NCBI GenBank assembly: GCA_934654815.1
Contig: CAKUGU010000004.1
Span: forward strand, 20,369 to 84,368
Origin: an uncultured Ellagibacter sp.
Lineage (GTDB): Bacteria; Actinomycetota; Coriobacteriia; Coriobacteriales; Eggerthellaceae
DNA: 64,000 nucleotides
Direction: 5' to 3'
Position numbers and translations under genes: made by a program. Every line of letters starts with the position of its first letter. The first letter of the stretch is position 1. Positions 1 to 10,200 of the stretch are shown here, in pieces. The notes below the pieces were generated by a model. The model was given only the letters and a program-made list of their open reading frames with translations. It did no database searches and had not been told where the DNA came from.

Positions 1-666
1 GAGCTTCGCCTCGGCATCGGCGCGCGCGGCTTCCGCCTTCGCGATGGCGTCGGCAGCGTTTCCGTCCATGCCGTCGACGATTGCTTCAGCGCGCTTCTGC
101 CGCTCTTCCTCAGCCATGGCACGCTTCAAGTTCATGCCCACGATGACCAGGTGATACACCTGGTAGATGAAGAAGAGCAGCATCGGGATGACGATGATGA
201 CCAAGAAGCCCGCGCTCGAGGACAGGATGTCCATGACCTTGCCCAGGTAGGGGATCTTGAGCACGTACTTGCCGACGATGTCGCCGTCCGAGATGACGTG
301 CTGGTCGGCGATATCGTTGTTGTCGCCTTTCGTGGTGAAGCTGTGCATGCCGTTGAGCTCGTCGATGGACACGATGCGGTGCGTGTTCAAGGCGTACTGG
401 CCGTCGACGATGGTGTGGAACGTGACGATGTCGCCCACCTGCAAATCGGACGTGTCGCACTGCTTGATGACGATGAGGTCGCCTTGGCTGAACGTCGGGG
501 ACATGGAGTCCGACTGCACCGTCATGGGCGTGAAGCCCGCCAGGTTCGAAACGCTGCCGTCGTCTTTCGTCGCCAACGTCGTGAACGCGTAGAGCGTCGA
601 CACGAGGATGATGATCCACATGACCACGCTGATGACGATGGAACCTATCTTCTTTGCTGTTTGCAT
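1..666 (-). CDS. SipW/ER-type signal peptidase I, cut by the left window edge
   Basis: Membrane signal peptidase of family S26B that removes signal peptides outside the membrane. The reading frame is open for 222 codons from ATG 666 to the window edge, so the C-terminus is missing. Visible: an N-terminal membrane segment (about residues 8-30), the nucleophile Ser54 in QSDSMSPTF, His96 in NTHRIV where bacterial LepB has Lys, the acidic patch TKGDNND (Asp115/Asp118), and a second membrane segment near 150-175, followed by a charged Ala/Glu-rich tail. Ser-His-Asp is the archaeal/ER/SipW pattern. An AAAAGGGG ribosome site precedes the ATG. It is the last gene visible in the surface locus, 36 bases after a SipW-type secreted protein, so its substrates are probably the proteins encoded upstream of it. 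Confidence 0.88.
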   Translation of the reverse strand, partial: MQTAKKIGSIVISVVMWIIILVSTLYAFTTLATKDDGSVSNLAGFTPMTVQSDSMSPTFSQGDLIVIKQCDTSDLQVGDIVTFHTIVDGQYALNTHRIVSIDELNGMHSFTTKGDNNDIADQHVISDGDIVGKYVLKIPYLGKVMDILSSSAGFLVIIVIPMLLFFIYQVYHLVIVGMNLKRAMAEEERQKRAEAIVDGMDGNAADAIAKAEAARADAEAKL

Positions 667-702
667 GTCGCCCCTTTTATGCGATCAGGCACTTCCCTGC
701 CG

Positions 703-1461
703 TTATTGCCCCTCGACGCTTTCGAATCGCATCGAGATGGAATAGTCTGCTCCCTTAACCATATTAGTGCAATTCTCGTCGGTCCCTTCGAGCCAAATGC
801 GAACTACCGCCGATTTGTCGACGGAGGCCGTGAGACCGAACATGTTCGAGGCGTCCGTGGCCGCGCCCGCATCGAGGCCGAACACCGTAGCCGAGCCGCT
901 CGAGGCGGCAGTGCCCGCAGCCGATTCGGGGTTGTAGACCCACGTCTGCCCGTCGGCGGTGAAGCTTAAGCGCATGCACGACGGCAGGCCGGAAATGGAC
1001 GACGTGAACGCGGTGCCTGGCTCGCCCGAACTTCCGTCTTGGCCGGTCAGGCGCACGGTGCAGTCATCAAGGCTCATGAAATGCAGCGTGAACTCCAAAT
1101 ACGCCCCCGACTGCGCCGTGGCGGCCGTGCCGTCTTCGAACGTGAAGTTCTGGTAGTCCGACGTGGTCACGGGCTGCAGCTTCGAGGTGTCGATATCGAC
1201 GCCGAGCTCGCTTGAGATGCGCGAGGAGATGCTGTCGAAGCCGAGCGTGCTCACGTACTGGTCGAACGAGTCGTGTTCATCGAGGTCGAAGCGCAGCGAC
1301 CCTTCGGCCGAGGCGGTCATGGCAAGCATGCGCGTCTTGGCGTTGTCGGCGATGGAGAACCATGCGAACGTCGCCATGGCAGCGGCCACGAGGGCGAACG
1401 CCACGAGCACCAGCGTGACCCGAAGCCGGTGCTTGAGATCTTTCATTTGGGTCCTATTCAT
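703..1461 (-). CDS. SipW-dependent secreted protein (TasA/camelysin-like), paralogue 1
   Basis: 252-residue predicted exoprotein. A basic N-terminus (KDLKHRLR) precedes a hydrophobic segment at residues 15-31 ending in FAWFS, the junction typical of SipW-processed TasA/camelysin-like proteins. The mature part is beta-rich and acidic with little homology that I recognise. Near the C-terminus (from residue 225) lies EGTDENC, a version of the EGCDExC motif found in two neighbouring paralogues, with the first Cys replaced by Thr. No LPxTG signal is present. The ATG at 1461 follows GGGGGCGTG; a GTG one codon earlier is also possible. It overlaps the stop of the preceding gene, so translation is probably coupled. 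Exact function is unknown. Confidence 0.8.
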   Translation of the reverse strand: MNRTQMKDLKHRLRVTLVLVAFALVAAAMATFAWFSIADNAKTRMLAMTASAEGSLRFDLDEHDSFDQYVSTLGFDSISSRISSELGVDIDTSKLQPVTTSDYQNFTFEDGTAATAQSGAYLEFTLHFMSLDDCTVRLTGQDGSSGEPGTAFTSSISGLPSCMRLSFTADGQTWVYNPESAAGTAASSGSATVFGLDAGAATDASNMFGLTASVDKSAVVRIWLEGTDENCTNMVKGADYSISMRFESVEGQ

Positions 1462-2363
1462 CACGCCCCCTGACCGTCGAGCACGGCGAACAGGCCCAGG
1501 TGCAGGATGCCGACGTCGCCGTAGAGGTAGTCGGCGCTGTCGGCGTCCGTGCCCTCGATGTAGTAGTACACGTCCAAGCGATACGTTGCCCCCTGGTCCA
1601 GCGTTGCAAGCGTGTTTTGCGGGCGCGTGGCCGAGTCATCGGCGCCCATAAGGTAGGATCGGAAGTCTTCGACGCCGTCGTTTGCGCAGGCCAGCGAGCC
1701 GTTTTGCCAACCGAGCACCATGCCGTCGGAATAGCCGGGAAGGTTGCTCGGTCGCGTGGCCGGATGCTCGTCGCGATGGCTGCCCGCGGAATCGTCGAGC
1801 GAGAAGTAGCACGTCTTCACCACGTCGCCCCCGCGCGACAGCTTCAACCCCACGCGCGCGGCGCGCAGAAGCTCGGGGTCGGCGCCGTCGGGGACGAGCG
1901 AGTCGGACAGGTACAAAGAGACTTGCCCTGTGGCCTTGTCCGCCCCGGCGCCGGTAACGCTCGCGCGCAGGTCCGTCCACCCGTGATAGAAGACTTGCCC
2001 GTCTTCCGCCTGCTTGAAGTAGGCGGCGTTGCCGTCGCCGTCGGTGTGCGTGCACTGCGCGAACCCGGAAAGGTCGAACGTGGAAACCGGGTAGAGCACC
2101 AGCTCGTCGGGGCTGTTCGACGAAAGAGCGACCTCGTCCGCGCTTGTCCAGCTGTTCGAGGCGGCGTCGCCCATTTCCACGACAAGCCGACTGTCGTCGC
2201 TGTGGACCGACACGCTGTTGGTGTTGACGGCCATGTTGCTCGTGAACCAGGCGTAGGTCGCCACGCCGAGCACGAGCACGATGACGGCGATCGTGGCGAT
2301 GATGGCGGCTTTCGTGCGGCGAATGTGCCGCGTGACGTCGGCCGATGCGGTGTTCGATTCCAT
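1461..2363 (-). CDS. SipW-dependent secreted protein, paralogue 2
   Basis: 300-residue predicted exoprotein. The frame is open further upstream, but ATG 2363 has a GGGGG ribosome site, lies 10 bases after the previous gene and places the signal segment correctly. Residues 19-36 are hydrophobic and end in TYAWFTS. The mature part shares three landmarks with the two upstream paralogues: a LYPVSTFDLSGF block, an ARVGLKL strand, and EGTDADS from residue 270, the degenerate counterpart of their EGCDENC/EGCDEDC motif. It has no membrane anchor or sortase signal at the C-terminus. Role inferred: structural subunit of a surface fibre or coat; not known. Confidence 0.8.
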   Translation of the reverse strand: MESNTASADVTRHIRRTKAAIIATIAVIVLVLGVATYAWFTSNMAVNTNSVSVHSDDSRLVVEMGDAASNSWTSADEVALSSNSPDELVLYPVSTFDLSGFAQCTHTDGDGNAAYFKQAEDGQVFYHGWTDLRASVTGAGADKATGQVSLYLSDSLVPDGADPELLRAARVGLKLSRGGDVVKTCYFSLDDSAGSHRDEHPATRPSNLPGYSDGMVLGWQNGSLACANDGVEDFRSYLMGADDSATRPQNTLATLDQGATYRLDVYYYIEGTDADSADYLYGDVGILHLGLFAVLDGQGA

Positions 2364-2373
2364 GCGGCCCCCT

Positions 2374-3243
2374 TTACGCCTTCTGCGCCGCGAAGGCGAA
2401 CGCAAGCGAGAGGTCGCGCGATTGCGCCTCGTCGATGCAGTTCTCATCGCAGCCTTCCATGTACACGAAGTAGTCCACGCGCGCGACCTCTTCCGCCGCG
2501 AGCGTGCATACGGGTGCCGCCCCCGCACGCGGCGTGGGTGTGTTGCCCGAGCCGTCCATCGTGTAGCCGCTGATGGGAAGCGCCGGGTCGGGAGCATAGG
2601 ACCACGAGCCGGAACCCGCGACGACCACGCCGTCTTCCGCCGTGGTGCGCCGCGCGACGGCGCCGGAGGTCGACCCCAAATCGTCGCAGGCGAAGATACG
2701 GGTTTGCGTGCCCGAAGAAGTGTGGATGACGAACCCGACGCGCAGCGCCGCGAGCAGCTGCGGGTCGGAGGCGACGCTCATCTGACCTTGGTAGAGGTAC
2801 ACGGCAAGCGGGGTCGATGCGCCCTTCAGGTAGAACGAACCCGAAAGCGCGAAGTCGCCCACGTTCGCCGTGCAGTCGGCGTAGTCGGTGGTGATGCCGT
2901 TCGCGTTCTGGAAGCTGGAGCGCCAGAAGGTGGAAAGGTCGGCGGTGGAGATGGGGTACAACGCTTTGTCGACGTTCGCGAGCTCGCACGACGTGTCGAA
3001 CGGGCCGCTTTCGGTGGGCCCGATGAGCAGCTCGGCCCCGCTGTCGCTCACCGTGTGCGCCACCGGCGTGACGTTGGTGTAGCGCGACGAGCTGAACCAC
3101 GCGAGCGTGGCGGCCCCGAGGGCGACCACGAGGAGCAGCATCCACAGGACAGCCGCGCCAAGCGCGCGGCGCGGATCGCGCGCGGTGCCGGCCGCCGTCG
3201 TCTGCGCGGCAGAGGGGGTTTCGTTGTTGCGGGAAATCTTCAT
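2374..3243 (-). CDS. SipW-dependent secreted protein, paralogue 3 (paired-Cys motif)
   Basis: 289-residue predicted exoprotein. The start chosen is ATG 3243, behind a GGGGGT ribosome site and 11 bases from the previous stop. An unusually long cytoplasmic N-terminus (about 27 residues) precedes a hydrophobic segment at 28-46 that ends in TLAWFSSS. The mature region has the shared LYPISTADLSTFW block, ALRVGFVIH strand and, from residue 263, EGCDENC. Its two Cys are spaced to form a local disulfide or bind metal. There is no anchor motif. Family-level assignment rests on the signal junction and on similarity to its neighbours; function is inferred as an extracellular structural protein. Confidence 0.8.
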   Translation of the reverse strand: MKISRNNETPSAAQTTAAGTARDPRRALGAAVLWMLLLVVALGAATLAWFSSSRYTNVTPVAHTVSDSGAELLIGPTESGPFDTSCELANVDKALYPISTADLSTFWRSSFQNANGITTDYADCTANVGDFALSGSFYLKGASTPLAVYLYQGQMSVASDPQLLAALRVGFVIHTSSGTQTRIFACDDLGSTSGAVARRTTAEDGVVVAGSGSWSYAPDPALPISGYTMDGSGNTPTPRAGAAPVCTLAAEEVARVDYFVYMEGCDENCIDEAQSRDLSLAFAFAAQKA

Positions 3244-3254
3244 TCTGACACCCC

Positions 3255-4118
3255 CTAGCCCTGGTCGCCCGCGAAGTGGAGGGCGAGCGATTGCAGGTTC
3301 GTGCTCATCAGGTTGTTCGTGCAGTCCTCGTCGCAGCCTTCGAGCCATATGTAGACGTCGACTTGCACGGGCGTGGCATGATCGGCGCCCTTTTCGGCTT
3401 CGGGCAGGCGGCAGAGCCTGACGGTTCCGGGAAGCTTGGACACTTCTGCCGTCTCTTCATCGTATTGACAGTAGTTTTGCGAGGTCAGAGGCGCGAAGGC
3501 GACAGTCGACCCGTCGGTTCTCGTGCTGTCGAGCACGTCCCCTTCCGAGCCGTTGAGCGTGTTATAGTGCGCCTGCGGGTTGTGCGCCTGCGAGAGCGCG
3601 AACACGTACTGCGCGGCGACGGGTTGCCCCTCACCGGGGTCGTGCACCAAAAGCCCGACGCGCAGCGCGGTCGATATCGGGTTCTTCTCGTCGAGGTCCT
3701 CGAACGCGATGTCGGAAAGATAGACATTCGTCGCGAGCGAGTTGGTGGTGAGGTAGAGCGACGTCTCGTAGTAGTCCGAGCGCTCGGCGGGCGCGAACAC
3801 GCTCGCGAGCAGGGAATCCTGCGTGGTTCCGCCCGTAAAGCCCGTGACTTTCTGGAAGCCGTTCTGGATGTTGTCGGTGGACACGGGGTTGAGGTAGCCT
3901 TCGAGCGAAAGCCCGACGCTCGTTTTGTAGTCGCCGTCGTAGGAGTCGGAGATGAGCAGCGTGACGCCCGTGCCGGCCGCCATCTTCACGTCGGTGACGT
4001 GGCGCGTCGTGTTGTAGATGTACCAGGCGTAGGTGACGGCAGCGCACGCCAGCACTGCGACAAGCAGTGTTATCACGATGCGCTGGAGCCGTTTGCGCAG
4101 CTGACGAGCTTCCGTCAA
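3255..4118 (-). CDS. SipW-dependent secreted protein, paralogue 4 (paired-Cys motif)
   Basis: 287-residue predicted exoprotein. No ATG fits. TTG 4118 is chosen because GAAGGTGGG lies just upstream; TTG 4163 is in frame, 15 codons earlier, and cannot be excluded. Residues 14-29 are hydrophobic, ending in TYAWYIYN, an AWY variant of the AWF junction. The mature part shares the LNPVSTDNIQ block, the ALRVGLLVHD strand and, from residue 260, EGCDEDC with the neighbours. It is the first gene after the hairpin at 4241-4275 and may begin its own transcript; TAAAAT at 4172-4177 (read on the minus strand) is a possible -10. Confidence 0.78.
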   Translation of the reverse strand: MTEARQLRKRLQRIVITLLVAVLACAAVTYAWYIYNTTRHVTDVKMAAGTGVTLLISDSYDGDYKTSVGLSLEGYLNPVSTDNIQNGFQKVTGFTGGTTQDSLLASVFAPAERSDYYETSLYLTTNSLATNVYLSDIAFEDLDEKNPISTALRVGLLVHDPGEGQPVAAQYVFALSQAHNPQAHYNTLNGSEGDVLDSTRTDGSTVAFAPLTSQNYCQYDEETAEVSKLPGTVRLCRLPEAEKGADHATPVQVDVYIWLEGCDEDCTNNLMSTNLQSLALHFAGDQG

Positions 4119-4171
4119 CGTGTTCCCACCTTCACCCTCGCGGCCGCAAGGCCGTTTTGACAATCAGGATT

Positions 4172-4177
4172 ATTTTA
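4172..4177 (-). promoter_or_regulatory. Possible -10 box for the 4118-to-1 transcript
   Basis: TAAAAT on the minus strand, about 54 bases before the TTG at 4118 and downstream of the hairpin that ends the previous transcript. No good -35 hexamer was found, so this is weak. Confidence 0.3.
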
Positions 4178-4240
4178 CGCCTTGCGACGCCCAGCGAGAC
4201 GCGCAGGCTCAAGAAGCGAGGGAACAACAGAAATGCAAAG

Positions 4241-4275
4241 GCGCGGGGGCGGGCAGGAAGCGATCCCGCCCGCGC
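4241..4275 (-). terminator. Hairpin after the giant surface-protein gene
   Basis: A GC-rich inverted repeat (GCGCGGGGGCGGG ... CCCGCCCGCGC, loop about 11 bases) lies 16 bases past the stop of the 3,580-residue protein. In the minus direction it is followed by a T-rich but interrupted stretch (CTTTGCATTTC). It probably terminates or attenuates transcription between the upstream five-gene unit and the signal-peptidase unit. Confidence 0.55.
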
Positions 4276-4290
4276 ATGACGGTCGATACC

Positions 4291-7200
4291 TTACGAATGC
4301 GCGATGCCGCCCGTGTTGATGCGACTGAGGGTGTACGTAACGTAGTCGGAGTTAGCGTAGGCGGCAAGGTTGTTGACGTTGACGGGAGTATCGATCACCT
4401 CACCCCCGGACGACAGCTGCGCCGTGAGGACAAGGCGGTAGTTGGCATAGGTTAGCCCCTTCCCCTCGACATCGGTGTTCACCTTGACGCGGAAGACGAG
4501 TTTGAAGGCGGCGGGCTTGTCAGCATCACGTGTGGCGAAGATGCCGCTCGTTTTGGCGTCAGTGAACGTGTAACCGTTGTCGTTGGCGCTCACAGCAACT
4601 TCCTGGTCGCTGCTGACCCCTGTGATGTAGTTCGAGATGCCTCCGACATCCCTGTAGCTACCGTCGTCCTGACGCTGCTGCAGGCTCAGCGTGTACGTCA
4701 CCGTGTCTCCCTTGGAGATCTTCGCATCGGCACCCGAAATCCCATCGAAGTCATACGCACTCGTAAGCGCGATCGTGCCGTCAGCCGATTTAAGGTCATC
4801 GACGTTGATGCCGAGCTGCTTCCTCTCGGAAGCTTCGAGCTCGATGGTCGATGAGCCGGTGCCCTGACGGTAATAGCCGACATTGCCCGCATCGTAGGCT
4901 GAGTTACTACTCGTGGCGAGCGTTTCCGCATGCGGGGAAAGGTACGCGCGGTAGTTCGGCTTGGTGTATTTGTCGCTTCCGTTGTCTTGCGACGCGATGA
5001 TGCCCGCCTGGCACGCCTGGCTGGACATCGTGAGGTTCGACTTCATGATGACCGTGAACTGACTGTTGCCGCTCTCCTTGGCGATTGCGCGGATGGCGGA
5101 AAGGTCGATGGGGGTACCGTCTGAGTCGGCGAGCACAAGCGACATGTCGCCGCCGGTTGACGCCCACTTGAGTGGCGTGCCATCGGCGCCAGCGGCAACG
5201 GCGGTTTCGGTCGTTCCAGTTGAAGTCCATCTCCACGCATTCGTGGCGGCATCCTTCATCCAGGTATAGTAGGTATCCTTTACTTTCACGTAGAACGAAT
5301 AGGTGCCGCTCGTTCCGGTCGGGTAGCCATGAGCGCTCGCGGCGGTACCGCCCTCGTAGTCAACGAGCGAAGAATCCAGCTGATAGTACAGCGTATCGGC
5401 GCCAGTATATTCCTGCGCACCGAAGCTGATGGTGTCGCTCACATTCATCTTTTCCAACGAATCCACCGCGTCCGCCTTGTCCAACTCCTTAGTGGCCACA
5501 CCATTGTTGTCGACCAACTGGTGCGTATAGTTCGATGCAACACTGTAAGTCGACGCCGTGTTTTCGTGGTTATCGATCGTTTCGCCGTTGCGCAGCGTGT
5601 AGTTAAGATGCGTGGGCATGCTTGCGGTCACCGATGTTGCAGTGAAGCCGTTAACCTTTGCGGAGTCGCTGGGTGTGCGCACGACCAAGTAGAAGCTCTC
5701 GCTTTTGGGGTCTTCATCTCGAACGGTAAGGTTGTAGGACGAACCCACGGCATCCGTGCTCTTCTTCACACGGTAATAGTCACCGCCGATTTTCGCCCCT
5801 GCGGCATTGATGAGTTCCGACTCCGTTTTGCCATTCTTCTCGTCATCCGAGAGCTTGACCCATGCGCCATCGCTGGCTTCCGTGGCCGTAACGCCCATAG
5901 TCTCGCTGAGCCACTGCTCGACATACGGATTGCCCGAAGCGTCCACGAAGCTGGTCAGCGCGACCGAAGCGCAGCCACCCGTAGGCACTGTGTAGTGGTA
6001 CGCCTTGTCGTTGTGCGCCGCGTCCACCAACGTGAGCTGTGTGTTCCCGGGCAGCGCACCCTCGCCGCCGCCGAAGACGATCTGCTTAGCGAGCGGTCTC
6101 ATAGTGCCGCCGCTCGCCAGATGCGTGTTCCAGCCGTACTGCGTCGGCGTCGAGTACATCTGGTTGTACGTCCACGTCAGGTAACCGGTCATCGTTTCGC
6201 CGCTGCTGATGAGCACATGTTTGTCGTACTTGCTTGCGTAGTCGGCGCTCTTGAAATTCGAACCCTCGGAATAGGTGGCCGTGAAGTTGATTTCGAGCAT
6301 ACGCTTGACGATGATGGGCACCTGGACCTTGTAGCTCTGACCGGCTTCGGTGAAGGTTACGGTCAGCAGGTTGAAGCGTCCCTTGCCGTTGTCATACTTC
6401 AGGCCATTCGCGTCGACTGAAAGAGATGAGCCTTCACCCTTGACCTCGAGCGCCTTGTCGGCGACATCGGTCTGCTTAACGAAGTTGCCCTTGTCGCTGT
6501 CAAGTTGGAACACGTCGACCGTCGCTTTAACGTGCGAGCCATCGCCGTTCACGCGCAGCGCGTCCGAGTAACCACCGTTCGTGACGATGTTGAGATAGTC
6601 TTTGACGGTATCGGCATCGCCGCCGGAAAGGACGAGAACATTGAAATCGTCAGCAGCCTGCTTCGGGGCGCCTTCACCGCCGCCGCTGGCATTGCTGCTA
6701 TTATTGTCATTGAACGACCCCACCGAGGCCTCCGAGTAGGTCGCCGTGTTTTTCGTGTTTTGATAGTTGCCGTTACTGTCAGTGCCGCCGATATTGTTAT
6801 AGGTATAACGACCAGCAACATTGGTGCCCGCCTCGTTTTTGATGGTCGTCGCCGTATCGACGTTCGCGCCGTCCCCAAAGAGATAGCGATCGATGGCAGT
6901 ACCGGAGCCGGTAGCGTCGGAACCGCCGGTTTGCACCGCGATGCTGCTCACGGGACTCGTGGTCACATAGGGCGAGAGAGCCTCGGTCGCTTTCTGCGTA
7001 CCGTCAGCATTCGTTTCGTCGCTGTACAGCGTCTTGCCCGCATCGGGCGCTGCAAGCGTGTCGTTATAGTCGCCGAACGCGATGTAGGACGACTTGTTGA
7101 CTTCCTTAACCGTGCTCTGATCGCTGGTTGCATCGAACATCAAGGGCGGCAAATCGTCGTGCGCCTTGTTGCTGCTCGGTTTGATATCGACGCCCGCAGC

Positions 7201-10200
7201 ACGTACGGAAAGCCCGCTTTTCGCATTACCGACGATAGTGCCTTGGCCGACCCTTCCTTTAAAGTCATTGCCGTCGATCAAAACGTTCGCCATGTTGAGC
7301 GTGCCCGCGCCGTCGCTGCAAATGCCCCCCGAATAACTCTTCGCGGCAGGCTGAATCGTTTCCCAAGCATTTTTTGGGTTCTTAAACGTGTTGTCGGAGA
7401 TTACCGTGTTCGTGATGTTGAAGGTCGGATTTCCTTTTTCGTCCAAAGAACCGTTGATGCCGCCAGCATGCGAGCTTGCGAAGGTGGCACCGCTTACCAC
7501 GACGTTGCTGCACGTTACCGTCGGCGACCCCGATATGCGGCCGGAGATGCCTCCGGAAACTTCACGTGCTTGAAGGCTGACATTGCTCACCTCACACGTA
7601 TCGAAGGTGAATTCACTGCCGCCCGTAATGTTGCCCACGATGCCGCCGACGTTCATGAAGGGACACCTAGTCGCATCGTTGATGCTGACGCTTTCGGCAT
7701 TGCCAAACACTGCCTTTTGGGTTGCACCGCCCGTTACTGTCAGGTTGTGAACATATAGGTTGTTCTCGACCTTGCCGATGAGGCCGCCGACGCCGCCATT
7801 TTTGCCAGCAGTCGCCGGAACCGACAACGTCACGCCTGTAATCGTCGCTTTTCCGCTCTCGGCAATCGGTTGTTTGGTAGCTGGGTCAACATTCACGAAG
7901 ACGGCGTCGCCCGTGACGCCGAACACGCCGCCGACCCGTGAACCGGTAGACTCAATCGTTGAATTGTGAGCAACATCCGCATCGCCAGTCGTCCAAACGC
8001 CACCTTGCGAACCGCCGTTCAGCTTGCCGACGAAGCCGCCGACGTTTTGTCCGCCCGATACCGTCATGCCGCTATACGAGCAGTTGTAGAGCTTGACCGG
8101 AGAATAGCGGTTGTCGGTCGCCGAGGTATCGCTGCGGTTCACTATCCACGTTTTGTCGTTTTTATTGGTCGTGCGACTGCCGTAGCCTGAAGCGCCTATC
8201 AAGCCGCCAACATCGGTCGGGCCCTCCACCGTGCAGTTCGTCATGGCAACGCTGCTGTATTTACCGTAGCCCGTCAGCGAATTATTGTTGGCAGTGGTGC
8301 CAGCAAGCAGCCCCACGCCGACTTCCGTGCCATCTGGCGCACTCACCTCTTTACCCGCGACGTCGGTGTACATAAACTTCATATCGCAGCCTTCAAAGTT
8401 CAGGTTCTGCACGGTATACCCGTCATTGGCGGCAATGCTCCCCGACACATTGGCGGAGGTATACGTCACCGTTCCGAAAAGCGCGCCCACACCTGCAAGC
8501 TTATAGTCGTCGTCAGCGTACTCTTTAATCGCATAGAGCGAGCTTTCGCCTTGCTCGGTCCCCTTGCCCACCTTGATAGTCGCACCGTTGCCGTCGACGG
8601 TCGCCACAAGCGGGACGATACGATCGCGGTCGGCACCCTGTCCAGACGAACAGGCGTTGGAGTAATAACGGCCGGAAAGGCCCGTGTAACCCGTGCCGTA
8701 CGACGTCATATCGAACGTCACGCCATCCGCGAACTGCAAATCCATGCCCGATGCTTTCGTCGCGCAGATATTGCCTGTTTGCCACGTGGCGTATTTCGCC
8801 ACCAGATAGGGGGAATTCACCTGCGAGCCGTCAGTGCACTCGAGCGCGCTTTTGCCGGCTACCTGGTAACCCGGGCTTAGCCTGTCGTCCTTAGTTGCCA
8901 CAGCGAAATCGCTCGATGCCTCGCTAGGCTTGCCCACCGCCGTATAGGTCGCATTGCGCACCTTGCCATAGCCCTGGTTGCCGAACTGATATGTTGCGTT
9001 AGACGACGTGTTGCCACCCAAGTAGGCGCGAGAGCCGGCGACCGTACCGTGGTTTTCGCCATAAATCGTCGAATTCGCCGAGCCGCCGCCCGCACCGCTG
9101 CTGATAATGGCCGAAAGCACGAGTAAGCCCTGGGAATCGTTAACGGTCGTCGTTATGGCGCGGTTGTCGGAATTCCACCCTGCCTCTTCCCTGAAGCGCC
9201 CATAGGTGTCGTCCGTTACGATACACTGACTATCGGTGGTGTTCAGGTTGTTGACCTTGTAGTTGCGGTCGGTGTTGTTGAGGCTCTGGTTATCAGACAA
9301 TTCGCTGAACGCATAACCATCGATAACGCGACCCACATACGGGTTGTCGTAATGAGTTGAACCAGCTTCGTGCCAGGCCCCAAGCGCTCCCGTCACGTTG
9401 GAGGAATTGCGGAACAGCACGCCACCGCCTGTGATAGCGCCCACGTAGCCGCCTACGGGGACAAGATGGGCTCCGCCTGCGGTACCGGCCGCCCCCGCGA
9501 CGCTAAAGCCGTCGCTCGCACTCGCTGAAACACCGTCGATGATGTTGTCGCCACCGAGCACGCAGCCAATCACACCGCCGAAAAACGCAACCGGCACGCC
9601 GTCGCCGTCTTTGCCCTTGTACGCAACTGAAGCGGTCGTACCCGTATACTCGATCGTGAGGTTACTTACAACGCTGCCATAGCTGTACGGAATCAAGCCA
9701 GCAAGCGTGTTTGCGCTGTCGGTGTTGTCGATTTTGACGATCGCTTGCTCTTCGCCCCGTAGATTGCCAACGATAACGCCCCTGAAAGGATTGCCTTTGT
9801 TTCCAAGCCCCTGGAACGAAGCCGCATCGAGAGTAAGCGTCGTGGACGGACTGCCTTCGTCATCCACCGGTTCGATGCTGTAATACGCGCTCTGCAGATA
9901 GCTATGCATCGTCGCATCATCGAGCGTGGTGTTGGGATCGGTCTGGCTTTCCCCGGTCTTTTTCTCCCACTTCTTTTCCGTGGCGTTCGCCTGCCTATAG
10001 ACGTACGTCACCTCATTATCGGTGCTTCCCCCGTTTCGCCGCTGACAGAGTGCGGTCTGGCCTGCGGTAATCGTCACTTCCCAGCCATCGGCCGCGACGC
10101 TGGTATTGATGTACTCGGCGACCGCGTTCAACTCGGAAGCCTTGGTTATGGCGTAGGGGTCCCCATACGTTCCGCAGCCAACCGTGAGTTTGGGCACACG

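Noticed and set aside
110-619. Minus-strand frame inside the signal peptidase gene
   Set aside because: Out of frame with the peptidase, which has all catalytic residues and an intact start.
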